Of a DNA stretch of 64,000 nt, positions 34,495-44,131 are shown in pieces. The DNA comes from Thermohalobaculum xanthum (GTDB taxonomy: Bacteria > Pseudomonadota > Alphaproteobacteria > Rhodobacterales > Rhodobacteraceae), in contig NZ_JAEHHL010000002.1 in the NCBI RefSeq assembly GCF_016623495.1, positions 310,001 to 374,000 of the forward strand. The letters are read 5' to 3'. The notes below the pieces were generated by a model. The model had not been told where the DNA came from, did not search any database, and saw only the letters and a list, made by a program, of their open reading frames with translations. The translations under genes and the position numbers were made by a program. The first letter of the stretch is position 1. The number at the start of each line of letters is the position of its first letter.

Positions 34495-35640
34495 GTGGCG
34501 CGCCTAGACGTCTATATCATTCGCCAGATGATCGGCCCGTTCCTGTTCTTCGTGCTCGTCTTCACGGGGGTGATCTGGCTGAGCCAGTCGCTGCGAGTCA
34601 TCGACACGGTCGTGAACAATGGCCAGTCCGGCTGGGTCTTCCTCGAGTTCACCGCGCTCCTGCTGCCGAGGGTGATGACGATCGTGCTCCCCGTCGCCGC
34701 CTTCGCGGCGACGCTCTACGCGATCAACCGGCTCGACGCGGAAAGCGAGCTCGTCGTCATTGCCACCGCGGGCGTGTCGCGGCTTCGGCTGCTGCGTCCG
34801 ATCGCGATCGCGGCGTTCGTGCTGACGGTGATCGTTGCACTCGTCACCTTGTGGCTCGTCCCGTTGACGCAGGGCGAACTTCGAGACCGGATCACGCAGG
34901 TGCGCGGTGACGTTGCCGCGGCATTCATCCGCGAGGGCGCCTTCCTCACTCCGGCGCGCGGCGTCACCGTCTACATCCGTCAGGTCGGCCGTCCCGGTGA
35001 ACTCATGGGCGTCTTCGTCCACGACAAGCGCGATCCGGCGCAGGTATCGACCTATACGGCCGAACGCGCCGTGCTGCTGGACGACGGGCCGGGCACGCGG
35101 CTGGTCATGTTCGACGGCGTGGCTCAGATCGCGCGCGAGGGCATCGAGGAATCGCTCTCGGTCTTGCGATTCACGCAGCTTGGCTACGACCTGTCACAGT
35201 TCGCCGAAGCCGGCACCGAGCGCGACCGCAAGCCCAGCGAGCTTTACGTCGGGCGACTGCTGACCATCGGCGAGGACGAGACCGGCGGGCGCACCCTTGG
35301 CGAGTTCCGCGCCGAGGGACATGAGGCACTCTCGTCGCCGCTCTACGTCCCTGCCTTCATGCTGCTCGCGGTCGCCATCGTCGTCGCGGCCGGCTTCCGG
35401 CGACGCGGCTTCAGCCGCCGCGTCGTCGTCGCGGTTGCCGTCGCGCTGGCCCTGCGGGTCATCGGCCTCGCGATCAAGAGCATGGTGGCCGCGCAAGCGG
35501 CGCTCTGGCCGTTGCTCTACGTTCCGCCGCTTGCCGCCATCGCGCTCGCGATCTGGCTCATGGCGCGCCATTCGATCCGGCCACCGGCCCCGGGCAGCGC
35601 CATCGGGGGATCGGGCAAGTTGACGGGGACACAGGCATGA
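34495..35640 (+). CDS. lptF: LPS export ABC transporter permease LptF
   Basis: Permease of 381 residues of the LptB2FG complex, which extracts LPS from the inner membrane. It starts at GTG (MARLDVYIIRQMIGPFLF). Six membrane helices are visible: three in the first 110 residues and three after about 280, with a periplasmic beta-jellyroll between. The coupling-helix region ESELVVIATAGVSRLRLLRP is typical. Its stop overlaps the lptG start (ATGA). LptB, the ATPase, is not in this window. Confidence 0.94.
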   Translation: MARLDVYIIRQMIGPFLFFVLVFTGVIWLSQSLRVIDTVVNNGQSGWVFLEFTALLLPRVMTIVLPVAAFAATLYAINRLDAESELVVIATAGVSRLRLLRPIAIAAFVLTVIVALVTLWLVPLTQGELRDRITQVRGDVAAAFIREGAFLTPARGVTVYIRQVGRPGELMGVFVHDKRDPAQVSTYTAERAVLLDDGPGTRLVMFDGVAQIAREGIEESLSVLRFTQLGYDLSQFAEAGTERDRKPSELYVGRLLTIGEDETGGRTLGEFRAEGHEALSSPLYVPAFMLLAVAIVVAAGFRRRGFSRRVVVAVAVALALRVIGLAIKSMVAAQAALWPLLYVPPLAAIALAIWLMARHSIRPPAPGSAIGGSGKLTGTQA

Positions 35641-36767
35641 GCGGGACCCTGTCGCTCTATGTCCTGCGCCGCTTTCTCGGCATCGCGCTCGGCGCCTTTC
35701 TTGCCGTATTCGCGCTGGTCGCGATCGTCGACCTTGTCGAGCTCATGCGCGCCAATCGCTCGGGCGGCGCGGGTTTCACAGACCTCATCGTCATGGCGTT
35801 GATGCGCGCGCCTTCGATCACCATCACCGCGGCACCGTTCACGGTGCTGCTTGCCTCCATGACGTGCTTCGCCTGGTTCGCGCGAAGCTCGGAACTGGTG
35901 GTGATGCGCGGCGCCGGCGTGTCCGTCTGGATCATCCTCGCCCCCGTCCTGACCGCGGCGGTCATGCTCGGGGTGCTGGCATTCGCAGTCTACAACCCCG
36001 TGGCCTCGGCATTGTCGGGACGGTTCATGCAGCTCGAGGAGCGCTTCTTCGGGCGCTCGTCCTCGGCGCTCTCGGTCTCGGCCGACGGGCTGTGGCTGCG
36101 GCAGGGCGACCAGAACGGGCAGACCGTGATCAACGCCGCGCGTGCCTCCGGTCCCGTCGACCGGCTCTGGGATGTCTCGATCTTCCAGTTCAGCACCACC
36201 GACCAGCTGACGCGACGCATCGACGCGCGCTCGGCGGCGCTGGGCGACCAGGTCTGGCGGCTCTCGGGCGTGCAGCGTTGGGACTTCTCGGCCTCGGATC
36301 CCGACGAAGGCGATTCGGGGGTCATGCAGCGCGAGACCGTCGCGGTCGCCATCGACGAGATGACCATCCCGACAGATCTCACCACCGCGCGGATCCAGGA
36401 GAGCTTCGCCCCCCCCGACACGATCAGCTTCTGGAAACTGCCCGAGTTCGTCCGTTTGCTGGAGGATTCGGGTTTCTCCTCGGCGCGACACCGGTTGCAC
36501 TGGCATGCGCTGCTGGCTGTTCCGGTCGCCTTCGCCGCGATGGTCCTGGTCGGTGCGGCATTCTCGATGCGGCATGTACGTTTCGGCGGCCTCGGCATGA
36601 TGGCGCTCGGCTGCGTGATCTCGGGCTTCGCCTATTTTTTCCTCTCGGACATCGCCCGTGCACTGGGGTCGTCGGGTGCGATCCCGGTCACCGTCGCTGC
36701 CTGGGCGCCGCCTGCGGCAGCCGTGCTGCTCGCTCTCGGCTTGCTGTTGCATTTCGAGGATGGCTAA
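35637..36767 (+). CDS. lptG: LPS export ABC transporter permease LptG
   Basis: Permease of 376 residues, partner of LptF. N-terminus MSGTLSLYVLRRFLGIALGAFL, coupling region SSELVVMRGAGVSVWIILAP (about 80-100), periplasmic domain about 110-270, and three C-terminal helices including GLGMMALGCVISGFAYFFLS. LptF and LptG differ, as expected for the heterodimer. It is followed by lptD after 33 bases, so the transporter and its outer membrane exit are made together. Confidence 0.94.
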   Translation: MSGTLSLYVLRRFLGIALGAFLAVFALVAIVDLVELMRANRSGGAGFTDLIVMALMRAPSITITAAPFTVLLASMTCFAWFARSSELVVMRGAGVSVWIILAPVLTAAVMLGVLAFAVYNPVASALSGRFMQLEERFFGRSSSALSVSADGLWLRQGDQNGQTVINAARASGPVDRLWDVSIFQFSTTDQLTRRIDARSAALGDQVWRLSGVQRWDFSASDPDEGDSGVMQRETVAVAIDEMTIPTDLTTARIQESFAPPDTISFWKLPEFVRLLEDSGFSSARHRLHWHALLAVPVAFAAMVLVGAAFSMRHVRFGGLGMMALGCVISGFAYFFLSDIARALGSSGAIPVTVAAWAPPAAAVLLALGLLLHFEDG

Positions 36768-36800
36768 AAGGGGGGCGCGACCCGGGGGCGGTCGCAGCGG

Positions 36801-39062
36801 ATGCCGGGGGCAAGTGTGCCGATGACACGCCGATTGAGCAGCCTCGCCGCGGCGGGCCTGGTGGCCTGCATCGCCGCGGCCGGCATCGCATCGCAGGCGT
36901 TCGCGCAATCCGCCATCGAGGAACTGGGCGCGGAAACGATCGATCGCGACCAGCCCGTCGCGCTGATCGCGGACGAGGTGACATACGACACAAACACTGG
37001 CCGGGTGACGGCCAGGGGCAATGTCGAGGTGTATTACGGCGACCGTACGCTCACGGCGGACGAGATCGTCTATGACAGCCGCGCGGACCGGATCGAGGCG
37101 ACGGGCAACATTGTCCTCCGCGACCCTGCCGGAGCGACCGTCTACGCCGATCTCGCCGACCTGGATGCGAAGCTTCGTGACGGGCTGGTGCGCGGTGCGC
37201 GCTCGGTCCTAGGCGAACGAGCCAAGCTGTCCGCCGTCGAGGCCCGCAGGTTCGAGGAGCGCTACAACGCGCTCTCGAAGGCGGTCTACAGCCCTTGCGA
37301 CGTCTGCGAGGAAGACCCGACTCCGTTGTGGCGCATCCGGGCGCGCAAGATCATTCACGACGAGGAAGAGAAGACGATCCACTACGAGCACGCGACTCTC
37401 GACGTGTTCGGCGTGCCGGTTGCCTGGGTTCCCTATTTTCAGCATCCGGACCCCACCGTCGAACGGGCCTCGGGTTTTCTCGTGCCCTCGTTCCAGCAGT
37501 CCGGGAACTACGGCTTCGGCACCAAGATCCCCTACTACGTGGTGATCGACGACAGGTCGGACATGACGCTGACACCGTTCTTCACCACCGAAGAGGGCGT
37601 CATCGGCGAGTTCGAGTACCGGCGCGTCTTCGGGACCGGGTCGTTCATCTTCTCGGGCAGCGTCACCCGCACGGACTACACCGGCGAGAGCAGCTTCCAG
37701 GGCAACGTCGACACGCGCGGGCGGTTCGATGCCGACTGGCTGGACGAAGGCGCGCGCTGGGGCTGGGATATCAGCACGGCGTCGGACGATGCCTATCTGC
37801 GCCGTTTCGACTTCTCGGACAACGACATCCTGACCAGCACGGTCTTCGTGCGGAACTACTGGAACGACGGCTTCTACGACCTGACCGGGCTCTATTTCCA
37901 GTCGCTGCGCGACAACGATCCCGCTGGCCAGATCCCGCGCGTGCTGCCCGAATTCGAGGCCCGGCGAGAATATGCCGATCCCTATCTCGGCGGCGAGGTC
38001 GGGTTCTTCACCGCGACCGAGACGCTGTTCCGCAACAACGGCAGGGACGTGACGCGGTTCTCGCTCGGCGCGGATTGGGAGCGCGAGGAGATCCTGCCGG
38101 TCGGCCTCGCGCTGCGAGGGTTCGCCGAGCTTCGGGGCGATGTCTTCATCGTCGAGGACGATCCGACGCGCGGGGACTTCACCTCCGCACGCTTCGCCCC
38201 GTACGCGGGCATCGAGGCGCGCTACCCCCTGATATGGGAGGAAAGCGATGGCGACGCCGCCCATGTCATCGAGCCGATCGCCCAGTTCGTCGTGGCGCCC
38301 ACTGGTGGAAACGGATCGAAGTATCCCAACGAGGACAGCCAGCAGGTTGAATTCGACGAGACCAATCTCTTCGAAGTCAGCAGGTTCTCGGGCTATGACG
38401 GATTCGAGGAAGGGACGCGTGCAACATTCGGAATGCGCTACGAGCGCGTGATCTCCGAGGGCGTTCGGGTCGACGGCACGCTGGGGCGCATCTTCCGGTT
38501 CGAGGATGCCGACGAGTTCGGGGTCGGAACCGGGCTCTCGGGCATGACATCGGACTGGGTCGGCGCCTGGTCGGTATCGCTCGCCCCATACCTGACGGTT
38601 CGGCAGAGGATGCGTGTGGACGGGGACTTCGACATCAACCGCAACGAGGTGTTTGCCGACTTCGAATACGGGCGCGTCTCGCTGAGCGCGGGTTACGCTT
38701 TCCTCGAGGCGGACCCCTCGACCGGATCGCCCAGCGATCGCGAGGAGGTGAACGCGCTGGCGGGATTGCAGCTTACGCCGGAATGGCGGCTCAGCGGCTT
38801 TCTCCAGCGGGACCTCATCGCCGACGCCTTCGTCGAGACCGGCGGCGCGATCACGTTCCAGAACGAGTGCTGCGCCGTCGACCTGTTCGTGAGAAGGCGG
38901 TTCACGGACTCCGACGATGCCCCGGCATCGACGTCGGTCGGCGTGCAGGTGCGCCTGCTGACCATCGGGACCGACCAGACATTGCGGCGGCGCGATCCAC
39001 TGCCAAGATTTACTTCGCCGAACCTGCGCAACTCGGAGTTCGCCCAGATGGGCGGCGAATGA
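36801..39062 (+). CDS. lptD: LPS-assembly protein LptD
   Basis: Outer membrane LPS translocon of 753 residues. Signal peptide to about residue 36 (ASQAFAQS); ATG 36822 is an alternative start. An N-terminal jellyroll of the OstA type follows (VTYDTNTGRVTARGNVEVYYG, about 58-80), then the barrel, with short regularly spaced aromatic strands up to FTSPNLRNSEFAQ. Cysteines occur as a CDVC pair near residue 170 and an adjacent CC pair (NECCAVD) near residue 690, the layout needed for the two inter-domain disulfides of LptD. LptE is not adjacent. Confidence 0.94.
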   Translation: MPGASVPMTRRLSSLAAAGLVACIAAAGIASQAFAQSAIEELGAETIDRDQPVALIADEVTYDTNTGRVTARGNVEVYYGDRTLTADEIVYDSRADRIEATGNIVLRDPAGATVYADLADLDAKLRDGLVRGARSVLGERAKLSAVEARRFEERYNALSKAVYSPCDVCEEDPTPLWRIRARKIIHDEEEKTIHYEHATLDVFGVPVAWVPYFQHPDPTVERASGFLVPSFQQSGNYGFGTKIPYYVVIDDRSDMTLTPFFTTEEGVIGEFEYRRVFGTGSFIFSGSVTRTDYTGESSFQGNVDTRGRFDADWLDEGARWGWDISTASDDAYLRRFDFSDNDILTSTVFVRNYWNDGFYDLTGLYFQSLRDNDPAGQIPRVLPEFEARREYADPYLGGEVGFFTATETLFRNNGRDVTRFSLGADWEREEILPVGLALRGFAELRGDVFIVEDDPTRGDFTSARFAPYAGIEARYPLIWEESDGDAAHVIEPIAQFVVAPTGGNGSKYPNEDSQQVEFDETNLFEVSRFSGYDGFEEGTRATFGMRYERVISEGVRVDGTLGRIFRFEDADEFGVGTGLSGMTSDWVGAWSVSLAPYLTVRQRMRVDGDFDINRNEVFADFEYGRVSLSAGYAFLEADPSTGSPSDREEVNALAGLQLTPEWRLSGFLQRDLIADAFVETGGAITFQNECCAVDLFVRRRFTDSDDAPASTSVGVQVRLLTIGTDQTLRRRDPLPRFTSPNLRNSEFAQMGGE

Positions 39063-39078
39063 CATGTGGAGACCCGGA

Positions 39079-40032
39079 ATGCCCCTTCGCGCGTTGCAGC
39101 CGATCTTGCTCGGCATCGCCCTGCTTGTGGGATCTGGCGCGCCCGCAGCAGCACAGCAGACGATGTTTCGCCCCGTGGCGGTGGTGAATGACCAGGCCAT
39201 CACCGGCTATGACCTGCAGCAACGGATGCAGATCCTGCAGACGCTGGGTGCGACGGCCGCCAGTGCCGAGGCCATGCAGGCAGCCGCTCTCGACCAGCTG
39301 ATCGAGGATCGCCTCAAGCTGCAGGAGGGCAAGCGGCTGGGGCTCACCCCGACGCCCGAGATCCTCAAGGACGCGCGCGCCGAGATCGCCGAGCGGCTCA
39401 ATACCACGCCCGACGCGCTCACCGCCCTGCTTTCTGCGCAAGGCGTCAGCGAGAGCGCGATCAACGATCTCGTCGCCGCCGAAGCCGTCTGGCGCGAGGT
39501 CGTTCGGGCGCGCTTTGCGCGCAGGCTCGAACCCGGAGAAGCCGAGATCGAGGCCGAGCTCGAGCTGCTCAAGGGACGCGGCGTGACCTCGTGGCGGGTT
39601 CGCGAGATCGGCCTTCCGACCGCCGAGAACCAGCGCGGCGAGGCCGCGACGCGCGAGCTGGCTGAAAAGATCATCGCCGAGGTCAACGCGGGCGCGGATT
39701 TCGGCACGCTCGTGGCCCGGTATTCCCGCTCGCCCAGCGCGAAGTCGGGCGGTGACGTCGGATGGCTGGCCGAGCGCAACCTTCCGCCGGCGATCGTCGC
39801 GGCGCTTTCCCCGCTCGCGATCGGACAGGTCTCGCAACCGCTGCCCGTCACCGGCGGCTTCTCGATCCTTCAGGTTACCGACAAGCGCGTCGAGACGCCC
39901 AAGGAGTTTGATACCGCCGATCCCGAGCTTCGCGAACGGGTGCGTCGCAGCCTGATCGCGCAGCAAACGGCACGCCTTTCGGAAGGGTTGCTTCAGGAAC
40001 TGCGCCGCGACGCGTTGATCGAGCTGAGATGA
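39079..40032 (+). CDS. surA: Periplasmic peptidyl-prolyl isomerase, SurA-like
   Basis: Exported chaperone of about 317 residues. I chose ATG 39079, since GGAGA lies six bases before it; ATG 39064, two bases after the lptD stop, would add five residues. The signal peptide ends near APAAAQQ. A SurA N-terminal domain ([18 protein letters not shown], about 34-52) is followed by a single parvulin domain at about 165-270 ([21 protein letters not shown]). E. coli SurA has two parvulin domains; one is usual here. It helps fold barrel proteins such as LptD and BamA. Confidence 0.9.
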   Translation: MPLRALQPILLGIALLVGSGAPAAAQQTMFRPVAVVNDQAITGYDLQQRMQILQTLGATAASAEAMQAAALDQLIEDRLKLQEGKRLGLTPTPEILKDARAEIAERLNTTPDALTALLSAQGVSESAINDLVAAEAVWREVVRARFARRLEPGEAEIEAELELLKGRGVTSWRVREIGLPTAENQRGEAATRELAEKIIAEVNAGADFGTLVARYSRSPSAKSGGDVGWLAERNLPPAIVAALSPLAIGQVSQPLPVTGGFSILQVTDKRVETPKEFDTADPELRERVRRSLIAQQTARLSEGLLQELRRDALIELR

Positions 40033-41031
40033 CGCCTGCCGACGCGCCACCGCTGGCGCTCACGATGGGCGATCCCGCGGGCATCGGGGCGGAGATCGCC
40101 GTCGGCGCCTATGCCACCGGGCAAGTTGACCGAGCGTTCTTCATGATCGCCGATCCCGATGCCCTTTCCGGTCCCGCGCGGCAGGCGGGCGTTCGAATTG
40201 AAACGATATCGCACCCTGCCGAGGCGGCCACCATCTATGCCGGCGCGCTCCCGGTGCTGCCGGAGCCTCTGAGCGTGCTCGCCCAACCCGGCCATCCCGA
40301 AGCCGCGAACGCCGTGCCAACCATTCGCGCGATCGAGCGTGCCTTAGCGTTCACGATGTCGGGCGAGGCCGCGGCCGTCGTCACCAACCCGATCAACAAG
40401 AAGGCGCTCTACGATGGTGCCGGGTTCGCGTTCCCCGGCCATACCGAGTTTCTCGCGCATCTGGGCGGCGTCGCGCGGCCGGTCATGATGATTGCCGGCC
40501 CGTCGCTGCGCGTTGTCCCCGTCACGATTCATGTTCCTCTCGCCGCTGTCCCGTCCGCGCTGAGCACCGACCTGATCGTCGAGACCGCGCGGATCACCGC
40601 ATCCGGGCTTCAGGAGAATTTCGGCATCGGGACGCCGAGGCTCGCCATCTCGGGGCTCAATCCCCATGCCGGCGAGGGTGGGGCGATCGGCCGAGAGGAA
40701 ATCGAGATCATCGCGCCCGCGATCGCACAACTGCGCGCCGAGGGGATCGACGCGACCGGCCCGCATCCCGCCGACACGATGTTCCATGCAGCGGCGCGCG
40801 CGCTACGATGCGGCGCTGACCATGTATCACGACCAGGGCCTCATCCCGGTCAAGGCGCTGGACTTCGAGCGCGGCGTCAACGTCACGCTGGGATTGCCGT
40901 TCGTGCGCACATCCCCAGACCACGGCACGGCCTACGATATCGCGGGCCGAGGCCTCGCCGACCCGACGAGTCTGATCGAGGCGCTGAACATGGCGGCTCG
41001 AATGTCGGACACCCGGGCGCGACCGCGGTGA
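40029..41031 (+). pseudogene. pdxA: 4-hydroxythreonine-4-phosphate dehydrogenase, frameshifted
   Basis: PdxA of vitamin B6 synthesis, broken by a frameshift. Residues 1-258 read normally in the first frame: [24 protein letters not shown]-type [40 protein letters not shown] and [13 protein letters not shown]. After the GC run at 40794-40803 the family sequence continues one frame over: [19 protein letters not shown], then [17 protein letters not shown] and a stop at 41029-41031. Adding one GC pair restores about 334 residues, the normal length, and an exact HAAARARYDAA junction. Because of the shift, the first frame runs on into rsmA, giving an artificial 613-codon fusion. Sequencing error or true lesion cannot be told apart here. 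Confidence 0.88.
40794..40803 (+). repeat. GC dinucleotide run at the pdxA frameshift
   Basis: Five GC units in a row. One more unit would keep the pdxA frame open through to its stop at 41031. Confidence 0.85.
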
Positions 41032-41870
41032 GCGCGCCCGACGGCTTGCCGCCGCTGCGCGAGGTCATCACGCGCCATGGGCTCGCTGCGAAGAAGTCGC
41101 TTGGCCAGAACTTCCTTCTCGATCTCAACCTGACCGCGCGGATCGCCCGCGCCTCTGGTCCGCTGGAGGGCGCCGAGATCGTCGAGGTCGGTCCGGGCCC
41201 CGGCGGCTTGACCCGCGCGCTTCTGTGGCAGGGAGCCGCCAAGGTTGTCGCCATCGAGCGCGACCGGCGATGCCTCGACGCGCTCGGCGAGATCGCGGCC
41301 CATTATCCCGGGCGGCTGATCGTCATCGAGGGCGACGCCCTCGAGGTCGACCCCCTGCCACACCTGGGCGGCCCGGCACGCATCGTCGCCAACCTGCCCT
41401 ACAACATCGGAACCGAGCTTCTGGTGCGCTGGCTCACGCCGCCCGAATGGCCGCCCTTCTGGGAGAGCCTCACCCTGATGTTCCAGCGCGAGGTCGCCGA
41501 AAGGATCGTCGCCCAGCCCGGGACGAAGGCGTATGGCCGGCTCTCGGTGCTCGCGCAGTGGCGATCGAGCGCGCGGATCGTCTTCGACGTGCCGCCATCG
41601 GCATTCGTGCCGCCGCCCAAGGTGACATCCTCTGTTGTCCACATCCGTCCGACGCCCCCGCGTGCCGAGGTTGACCCGCGATTGCTGGAAAAGGTCGTGG
41701 CGGCCGCCTTCTCGCAGAGGCGCAAGATGCTGCGCCAGTCGCTCAAATCGCTCGGCACGGATCCGCTCGGGGTGCTCGCACACGCGGGAATCGACCCGAC
41801 GCGGCGCGCCGAGACGCTGAGCATCGACGAGTTCCTCACGCTTGCCCGAAGCGTCGCGGCGGCGGGCTGA
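41028..41870 (+). CDS. rsmA: 16S rRNA (adenine1518/1519-N6) dimethyltransferase
   Basis: RsmA/KsgA of 280 residues, which dimethylates two adjacent adenines in helix 45 of 16S rRNA during small subunit assembly. It starts at GTG 41028, overlapping the pdxA stop (GTGA). Motifs are [29 protein letters not shown] (SAM motif I), [10 protein letters not shown], the catalytic [11 protein letters not shown], and the C-terminal [14 protein letters not shown]. Its frame happens to be the same as that of the 5' part of pdxA, so a damaged pdxA runs straight into it. The pdxA-rsmA order is classical. Confidence 0.95.
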   Translation: MSAPDGLPPLREVITRHGLAAKKSLGQNFLLDLNLTARIARASGPLEGAEIVEVGPGPGGLTRALLWQGAAKVVAIERDRRCLDALGEIAAHYPGRLIVIEGDALEVDPLPHLGGPARIVANLPYNIGTELLVRWLTPPEWPPFWESLTLMFQREVAERIVAQPGTKAYGRLSVLAQWRSSARIVFDVPPSAFVPPPKVTSSVVHIRPTPPRAEVDPRLLEKVVAAAFSQRRKMLRQSLKSLGTDPLGVLAHAGIDPTRRAETLSIDEFLTLARSVAAAG

Positions 41871-41876
41871 ACGCGC

Positions 41877-42428
41877 TCAGACCTCGCGGGGGCGGCTGAG
41901 GATGCGGCTCGCGGCCTCGCGGCGCACCGGCACGAAGCCGACCCGCTGATAGAGGCCCAGCGCCCGCGGATGGTCGAGCGTGTTGGTATTCACCGTCAGC
42001 TTCTGCACGCCGGGCCTGTCCCAGCCCATGTGGACCGCGGTCGCAAGCAGCCAGTGCCCCAGCCTGCGGCCCACCGCTTGCGGCACCAGCCCGAAATAGG
42101 CGAGGTCGCAGATCCCGGCGGATCGGGTGTCCAGGACGAAGAATCCGCCCGGCCAGCCATCGAGCATCAGCGTGAAGAGCTCGGTGGCGGGATCCGTGAT
42201 GAACGCCTCGACTTCGCTGTCCTCACGCCGGAACCAATCGGTCCACTCATACGGCCCCCCCACCTGACCATAGAGGTAGAGGAAGTACTCGGCGGGCGGC
42301 GCCTCGGCCCTGATCAGGGCCAGCGACGCCCCGACGGGCATGTGCGGGATGGGCGTCGCGGGCCGCGCGTCCATCTCGAGATAAGTCACCGCATAGTCGA
42401 TGCTGTCGCCCGCCTTGAGGAGCGTCAT
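41877..42428 (-). CDS. GNAT-family N-acetyltransferase
   Basis: Acetyltransferase of 183 residues. The acetyl-CoA loop is degenerate but recognisable: LVPQAVGRRLGHWLLATAVHMG (about 113-134), followed by VNTNTLDHPRALGLYQRVGFVPVRR, a standard GNAT C-terminus. Substrate unknown. It is the last gene of the minus-strand run after sseA (6-base gap), and its end is 6 bases from the convergent rsmA end. Confidence 0.88.
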   Translation of the reverse strand: MTLLKAGDSIDYAVTYLEMDARPATPIPHMPVGASLALIRAEAPPAEYFLYLYGQVGGPYEWTDWFRREDSEVEAFITDPATELFTLMLDGWPGGFFVLDTRSAGICDLAYFGLVPQAVGRRLGHWLLATAVHMGWDRPGVQKLTVNTNTLDHPRALGLYQRVGFVPVRREAASRILSRPREV

Positions 42429-42434
42429 CGGCGG

Positions 42435-43286
42435 TCACCCCTTCTCGACCGCGAGATCGGGATAGCTGCCCCACTCCGCCCATGACCCGTCATAGAGCGC
42501 GTTGCGGGTGTGACCCATTCGATGCAGGGCCAGGGTGAGGATCGCTGCGGTGATGCCCGAGCCGCACGTGGTGACCACGGGCTTTGAGAGATCCACGCCC
42601 GCGGCCTCGAAGATCGCGCGGGTCTCGCCCAGCGGCTTCATCGTGCCGTCGTCCTCGAACAGCGAGCGGTAGTAGACGTTCATCGACCCCGGGATGTGGC
42701 CCGCCCGGAGACCAGGTCGCGGTTCGGCCTCGTCTCCGCGGAAACGCCCCGGCGAGCGGGCATCGACGATCTGCTCGTCGCGCAGCTTGGAGTGGCCGGC
42801 GATCTGGGTGACGTCGCGCACCATCGCCGCGTTCTTGCGACCCGTGAAGTGGCGCTCGCGCGGATCGGGCTCCTCGTCCTCGACCGGGCGCCCCTCGGCG
42901 ACCCATTTCGGCAGGCCTCCGTCCAGCACGGCCACGTCCTGGTGGCCGAAGGCACGGAACATCCACCAGACCCGCGCGGCCGAGAAGAGACCTTGCTGGT
43001 CGTACACCACCACGCGATGCCCGTCGCCGATCCCCATGCGCCGCACGCGCGCGACGAACTTCTCGACCGGCGGAAGCATGTGAGGAAGTTCCGAGCGCGC
43101 GTCCGAGATCTCGTCGATATCGAAGAAGCGCGCGCCCGGGATATGGCTCTCCTCGTAGAGCTTGCGCGCATCGCGCGTGTCGCCCGGCAGGTAGAGCGAG
43201 GCATCCAGGATACGGATGTCGGGCGCGCTGAGGCGCTCCTCGAGCCATGCGGTCGAGACAAGGAGGCTCGTGTCAGTCTGCGACAT
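42435..43286 (-). CDS. sseA: 3-mercaptopyruvate sulfurtransferase
   Basis: Two-domain rhodanese of 283 residues. The first domain (about 8-135) is inactive; the second carries the catalytic Cys241 in TTCGSGITAA, whose CGSGxT loop marks mercaptopyruvate sulfurtransferases over thiosulfate rhodaneses. Other marks are RFFDIDEISD and HIPGSMNVYY. It moves sulfur from 3-mercaptopyruvate to thiol acceptors. A good ribosome site AAGGAG precedes the start. Together with cysK upstream in the same run it suggests cysteine sulfur handling. Confidence 0.94.
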   Translation of the reverse strand: MSQTDTSLLVSTAWLEERLSAPDIRILDASLYLPGDTRDARKLYEESHIPGARFFDIDEISDARSELPHMLPPVEKFVARVRRMGIGDGHRVVVYDQQGLFSAARVWWMFRAFGHQDVAVLDGGLPKWVAEGRPVEDEEPDPRERHFTGRKNAAMVRDVTQIAGHSKLRDEQIVDARSPGRFRGDEAEPRPGLRAGHIPGSMNVYYRSLFEDDGTMKPLGETRAIFEAAGVDLSKPVVTTCGSGITAAILTLALHRMGHTRNALYDGSWAEWGSYPDLAVEKG

Positions 43287-43368
43287 GCGGGACCGTCTCC
43301 TTCAGCGGAAATTCAGTTACTTCCTCGTAGACGCGCCGCCGGTGGGAATCAACCTGACCCGCCGCGAC

Positions 43369-44091
43369 TCAGTCGTCGATCAGCAGTGTCACGCGCCGGT
43401 TCTGCTTGCCCTTCTTCTCGATTTTCCCCAGCGAGACCGCGCCCACCTGGGCTGTCGAGCGCACATGCGTGCCGCCGCAGGGCTGAAGGTCGACCGTTCC
43501 CTCTCCCGCCCCGATGCGCACCAGCCGCACACGGCCCTGCCCCATCGGCGGCTTGACCGCCATGGTCTTGACCAGCCCGGGATTGGCCTCGAGTTCGTCA
43601 TCGCTGATCCACTCGCTCGACACCGGATGATCCGCGGCGATCAGCGCCTTGAGCCGCGCTTCAAGCGCCTCGCGGTCCTCCGGCGGTTCGGGCATGTCGA
43701 AGTCGAGACGGCCCTTTTCATGGTTGATCGAGCCGCCCGTGACCGGCAACGGGATCACGACCGAGAGCAGGTGCAGCGCCGTGTGCATCCGCATGTGGCG
43801 CAGCCGGCGCGGCCAGTTGAGAGCGGCCTTCACCGTCGCGCCAACGGGCGGAAGCGCCTCGCCCTCGCGCGGGGTATGCGCGATCTCGCCCGGTTGATCG
43901 CCCTTCACCGCCGTCACGATCCAGCATTCGCCGCCGTCCCAGGAAAGCGTTCCGCTGTCTCCCGGCTGGCCACCGCCTGTCGGGTAGAACACGGTGCGAT
44001 CGAGGACGATGCCGCCATCCTCGGTGATAGCGACCACGCGCGCCTCGCATTCGGCCAGATAGGCATCCTCGCGGAAAAGAGGCTCGGTCAT
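43369..44091 (-). CDS. Alanyl-tRNA editing protein, AlaX family
   Basis: Stand-alone editing domain of 240 residues that hydrolyses Ser- or Gly-tRNA-Ala. Start MTEPLFREDAYLAECEARV at 44091; longer in-frame starts are Arg-rich and lie in the channel gene. The zinc site is formed by His103/His107 in RMHTALHLL and Cys205/His209 in QPCGGTHV. FYPTGGGQPGDSG near residue 36 is the conserved glycine-rich part. Size matches the AlaX-M/L type with an N-terminal subdomain. It lies between the MscK-like channel gene and sseA on the same strand. Confidence 0.94.
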   Translation of the reverse strand: MTEPLFREDAYLAECEARVVAITEDGGIVLDRTVFYPTGGGQPGDSGTLSWDGGECWIVTAVKGDQPGEIAHTPREGEALPPVGATVKAALNWPRRLRHMRMHTALHLLSVVIPLPVTGGSINHEKGRLDFDMPEPPEDREALEARLKALIAADHPVSSEWISDDELEANPGLVKTMAVKPPMGQGRVRLVRIGAGEGTVDLQPCGGTHVRSTAQVGAVSLGKIEKKGKQNRRVTLLIDD

Positions 44092-44131
44092 GCGGTGTCT
44101 CCTGGAAGTTGCTTGGGCGCGAGAACAGGCG

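Noticed and set aside
37209-39203. Long open frame (664 codons) on the minus strand opposite lptD
   Set aside because: Antisense shadow of lptD; lptD shows signal peptide, OstA domain and paired cysteines.
40029-41870. A 613-codon PdxA-RsmA fusion protein as a real bifunctional enzyme
   Set aside because: The middle part after the GC run is out of the PdxA family frame and Arg/Pro-rich, while the correct PdxA C-terminus is intact in the next frame and ends exactly on the rsmA GTG. It is a frameshift artefact or lesion.
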